A DNA stretch of 64,000 bases. Source: Neospora caninum Liverpool. Lineage: Eukaryota; Apicomplexa; Conoidasida; Eucoccidiorida; Sarcocystidae. This document shows positions 60,759 to 64,000 of the stretch, one piece after another. A model generated the notes under the pieces. That model was not told where the DNA came from. It searched no databases and saw nothing but the letters and a program-made list of their open reading frames with translations. Made by a program: the position numbers and the translations under genes. The stretch is from the NCBI RefSeq assembly GCF_000208865.1, contig NC_018389.1, forward strand, positions 2,221,941-2,285,940, written 5' to 3'. Each line of letters begins with the position of its first letter. The stretch's first letter is position 1.

Positions 60759-61919
60759 TCGCTCTTGGAGGGAAAAGGAAGAAGCCCAGTGAGGGGAAAA
60801 GGGAAGAAGGGAAGGGCAGGCAAGGCATCTGGAGAAAAAGAAAGGAGTATCGGCAGAGAAGAGGGCGGCCGAGAGACGGGTCAACGATTGCGCGATACAG
60901 ACGCCGTCGCTAGGGAAGAGCGCGACGCTGAGGCGCCGGAACAGGATTGCGGCGGGGGCACTCCCTAGAAGCAGGGAAGAAATAGTGAACGGTGAAGCGG
61001 GAAGGAGAAAAGGGGGAAACTCCTGGCTGTTGGTAACAGGTTCGATAGATGCACACGAGATACGACCTTGTTCCGCGTAAAGAAACACACTTTGTCACAC
61101 TTTTTGTCGCGCCGTGACTGAGCGAGGAAAAGTAGGCTGTCGCATCCAGAAGAAATCGGTTTCTGATGTCTATCTGGATAAAATGGTCTTTCTCGTATCC
61201 AAGTCTAGACACTGCGATCAGGAGTGATATGTGGCATACGAAAGACAAAGGACGAATCAAGAAGACACAGAAGGAAAGGGACAAGGCACGAAAAATTTGC
61301 GAAAAGCGTCAGCGCTTCTTCGCAAGGTCGGCGAAGAAAACAGAAGAAACAGGGAGGTAAAATGCCCATGGAAATAGAGGTGGATGTGCACATGGAAACC
61401 GAAGGTGAGGTGAAGGGAACAGGAAAACGGCCTGCTTAAAACAAGAAACAAGATAAAAAATCGAGAGGAGAGAGAAAGGAACAGCTGGATGGGCTGCCAA
61501 TTGCATGCGAGCACAACAGAAGCCGCGCTCAAGCCCGCTTGAGCTGCTTGCAACAGACCAGCCGATTTTTTGCGGTTCAGCCGCGTCGTTTTTCTCGCAG
61601 TGGAAGAAATGTATTTTTGCCACCCTCCATTCACGTTTCTTCCTCTTTCCTAACATAACGTGCCTACGTAGTGCGTCCCTTCTTTTATGGCCGTTTTGGG
61701 AGTCCTCCAACATGATGGTCATGAAAAGCACAATAGAACTTGGATCCGGTAAACAAAGACATTCAAGATCTAAACCAGTCCTCTACGCATGTTCGTCCAA
61801 ACGGGTTCCTATGTCGAAAACCCAGCCCCGAATCACCGCAGTCGAACACTGTGATATCGCTCTCTCTCACTCTGGAGCCACATGACTCAAAAGGCATATG
61901 TCGGACCTTGGCAGACAAG

Positions 61920-61970
61920 CATACATGCATACATACATACATACATACATACATACATACATACATACAT
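61920..61970. repeat. (CATA)n tandem repeat
   Basis: About 12 uninterrupted CATA units in the intergenic DNA upstream of the polymerase gene. Confidence 0.92.
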
Positions 61971-63051
61971 TTGCACCTATGAAGGGGCGTGCAAGTAGAT
62001 TTCCATATGTATACGCCCCCGCCGTCGTGCATTTCTTCCGGTATTTCTCTACATACATACATCTAGATATGCCTGTATGCGTCGATGTAGGGAACACCAT
62101 TTTCCGGTTTGACCGATAAAGAGCGAGTGGCAGACTCGATTCCTCATACGTTTTCATCAAAGGGAAAATGCCGACTTGTTTCCAGCCTCGTGCGCGAGTG
62201 AGAGTACGCAGGAAATCTCTACGGTACCGCCGCATCTTCATTCCACGCTTGGCGATGCGTAGAACAAGACAGAGAGGCCCAAAGAGATACATTTGTATGC
62301 GTATACTACCCGACATGTGGCTAGACGTCCCCTGGGAGGAGTGGAGACAGGCATCCGCAAACAGGCTCTGCTTTGCCCTTTTTTTTGTCCTGACATGGTT
62401 TGGCCACACCCCCTGTTGCAAAGCTATTCATTACATTCGGTTTGCCGACGCAAAAAAGTGCTCGAGGTGCACTCTTAACGCAAGCTTTCATTCAAAACGG
62501 ATCTCGGGAGAAAAATGTCCCTGTGGTCCCTTTTCATAGCGCGGCCGTTCGCTGGTGCGAGATTGGATCTCTGACGCGCAAGCGATGTCGTGCGATCGGG
62601 TACTTCCTGCCTAACTGTTAGTCAAAAGACGCGCTTACAGTTGTTTATACTCATACGTTCAGGTGGATGCTAGCTGTCTATAAACCTTAGTCGGATTAAT
62701 CTTCTTGCAAGCGGATATCACCAGCTGCGTTTAGGCAAAACGGTTCCTGCATCTCTCAGCTTTTCCGCCTCGCGCTCGGTTTCCCTGGAGGGTCAGCATG
62801 GCACCGCCGTGTCCCTGCGCGTGCGTCTCAGTTGCAGGCGCATCCAGACCCACGTGTGAGACAAAGTCGAAATAAAGAGGGAAGGGAACACCCTGTCGAG
62901 TCTTCGAGCGAATCTGACTGATGAAACGCACGTTTTTCCCAGTTCTGCAAGAAGTGAGGGAGCGGCGAGTCGAAGGGTGCAAGCTGAGGCCGCTTTCACA
63001 GACGGTTCCGTGCCAGAGTCCGGTTGAGCAGAGAAGAGAGACCCGAGGGCA

Positions 63052-63170
63052 GTGGGATAGTTGTTATCGACCTAAAAAGCAAGAAATTCGAAAAGTTTCC
63101 TTCGAAAAGCACACGTTTGCGAAACCCGCAGCTTTGCAGTAGGAATGCCATAACAGGAGGACTCGCAGGT
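63052..63170 (+). CDS. Possible isolated exon, plus strand
   Basis: A protein-like segment (GIVVIDLKSKKFEKFPSKST and on to NAITGGLAG) sits between an AG acceptor (GAGGGCAG) and a good GTGAGCG donor at about 63171. The alternating charged and hydrophobic composition differs from the surrounding random frames. No flanking exons or start could be joined, and no family is recognised. It may be part of a small plus-strand gene or a chance open frame. Confidence 0.25.
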
Positions 63171-63779
63171 GAGCGCCAGAGGACAAGAACGACGGCGGAA
63201 AGAGAGGGTGTGTCGTTCCACCTTTCTCCACAGACACCCCTCATTCTTTCGGACCTGTTCTTCGCTTCCTCTCTCTGACAGTTCCATACTCAAAAACAAT
63301 ATCGGTGCCACCGGAATATCAACAAACAAGACCCTTGCACAACTAAGACTCCGTCTGTATTTTGCTGCGTCGTCTACGTACCGTCCGGCGCCCCACCACA
63401 GTCACCCCTCCAAGGATCTTTCCTTGCTGCTACGATTCAGACCAATACTCCCAGATATATATATATATATATACATATACAGCGGAAAGTAATACATACC
63501 AGTGTACGTATATGTATACGTTTGGAAACCTCCCTGAGCGACAGACTGTTCTCTCGCTGCGCCTTACAGCCTCACCCTCCTCACGGTCGCGTGCGTGTGT
63601 GCCCTCTAAAGTCGCCGTACATGGCGCTCGCTAAATCCGGTTTCTTTCTCGTGTCTCAGCGTTGCCTCATTCGCTTAAGAGAGCCCTCTCCTCCCACCTG
63701 ATTATAAAAATGCACATATATGGATGTAGATATGCATGCGCGTCGCTGTATCCATCTGCATGCGCACACCCGTATTCCA

Positions 63780-63867
63780 GTCGCGTGATGCACTGGTCGA
63801 TTTCCCTTCGTTGCCTCGTCGCTTCTCGGGGCTCGAGAACGGAGAAGCTTACTGGAGGAAATGGTAT
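63780..63867 (-). CDS. Possible exon of a minus-strand gene entering from the right edge
   Basis: On the minus strand a CCTCCAG acceptor at about 63863 is followed by a coding-like stretch (FSVLEPREATRQRREIDQ, CITRLEYG) and then a GTGTGC donor. The charged, helical composition is protein-like. Its partner exons would lie to the right of the window or in the poorly resolved 62-63.7 kb. Identity unknown. Confidence 0.25.
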
Positions 63868-64000
63868 AGGTAAACACCTGTGCACATTACAACATTGAGC
63901 GTTACAATAAGAGGACTGAAGCACATAAACAAACAAGAGCATTCCACAGGCGCGCACCGGTGATCAGTTCAGGGAAGCGACCTCCTGTGTTGTCCGAGAT

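Larger units (their letters stand above)
60759..64000. other. 5' flank of the polymerase gene and right edge, few supported features
   Basis: No complete gene was found. The frame containing the polymerase start is open upstream to about 61088 without another ATG. A plus-strand frame at 62168-62539 (123 codons, one hydrophobic stretch) has no motif support. Two exon-like fragments at 63052-63170 (plus) and 63780-63867 (minus) are listed separately. Tandem CATA units lie at 61920-61970 and a (TA)n run near 63458-63475. Confidence 0.45.

Noticed and set aside
58455..61088. Polymerase start at 61088
   Set aside because: The first codon there is GTG, not ATG. The first in-frame ATG is at 60758 and keeps exon phase.
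61920..61970. CRISPR-like array
   Set aside because: A simple CATA tetranucleotide repeat without spacers, in a eukaryotic genome.

Overview
The window reads as nuclear DNA of a coccidian apicomplexan, most likely Toxoplasma gondii or a close relative (Hammondia, Neospora). The grounds are about 50% GC, genes with many introns of a few hundred bases, long Ser/Arg/Glu-rich low-complexity inserts inside conserved enzymes, (TA)n and TCTA-type microsatellites in introns, TGCATGC-rich flanks, and recognisable apicomplexan families: CDPK-type kinases and a family A DNA polymerase. The assignment comes from gene families and sequence texture, not from a database search.

Layout, left to right. (1) 1-3919, minus: the 5' part of a CDPK-like kinase with an MGC acylation N-terminus and a ~600-residue disordered leader; the kinase domain runs off the left edge. 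(2) 3920-7960: no supported gene. (3) 7961-8476, plus: a single-exon gene for a small secreted protein. (4) 8728-11538, plus: one or two multi-exon genes, only partly resolved. (5) 17250-11522, minus: a 10-exon gene for a FYVE zinc-finger/coiled-coil protein, whose coding end overlaps the plus-strand gene tail to tail. (6) 35493-20282, minus: a 14-exon gene for a ~2,587-residue kinase with N-terminal EF-hands, a PH domain and a kinase domain. This is the architecture of CDPK7. (7) 35.5-41.8 kb: gene-poor, with an AT-rich island that looks like organellar DNA. (8) 46227-41845, minus: a ~1,174-residue protein of unknown function with amphipathic helical stretches. (9) 60758-49596, minus: a 13-exon family A DNA polymerase of ~1,606 residues. 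(10) 60.8-64 kb: 5' flank plus a few exon-like fragments.

Exon boundaries were worked out by hand from GT/AG sites, polypyrimidine tracts, reading phase and family motifs. For the FYVE, CDPK7-like and polymerase genes every junction keeps phase and the exon sums are exact multiples of three; the weaker junctions are named in the entries. The two kinase genes and the FYVE gene suggest calcium and phosphoinositide/endosomal signalling. The polymerase is a candidate for organelle DNA replication or repair. Nothing indicates that the neighbours act as one unit; eukaryotic neighbours here are probably independent.
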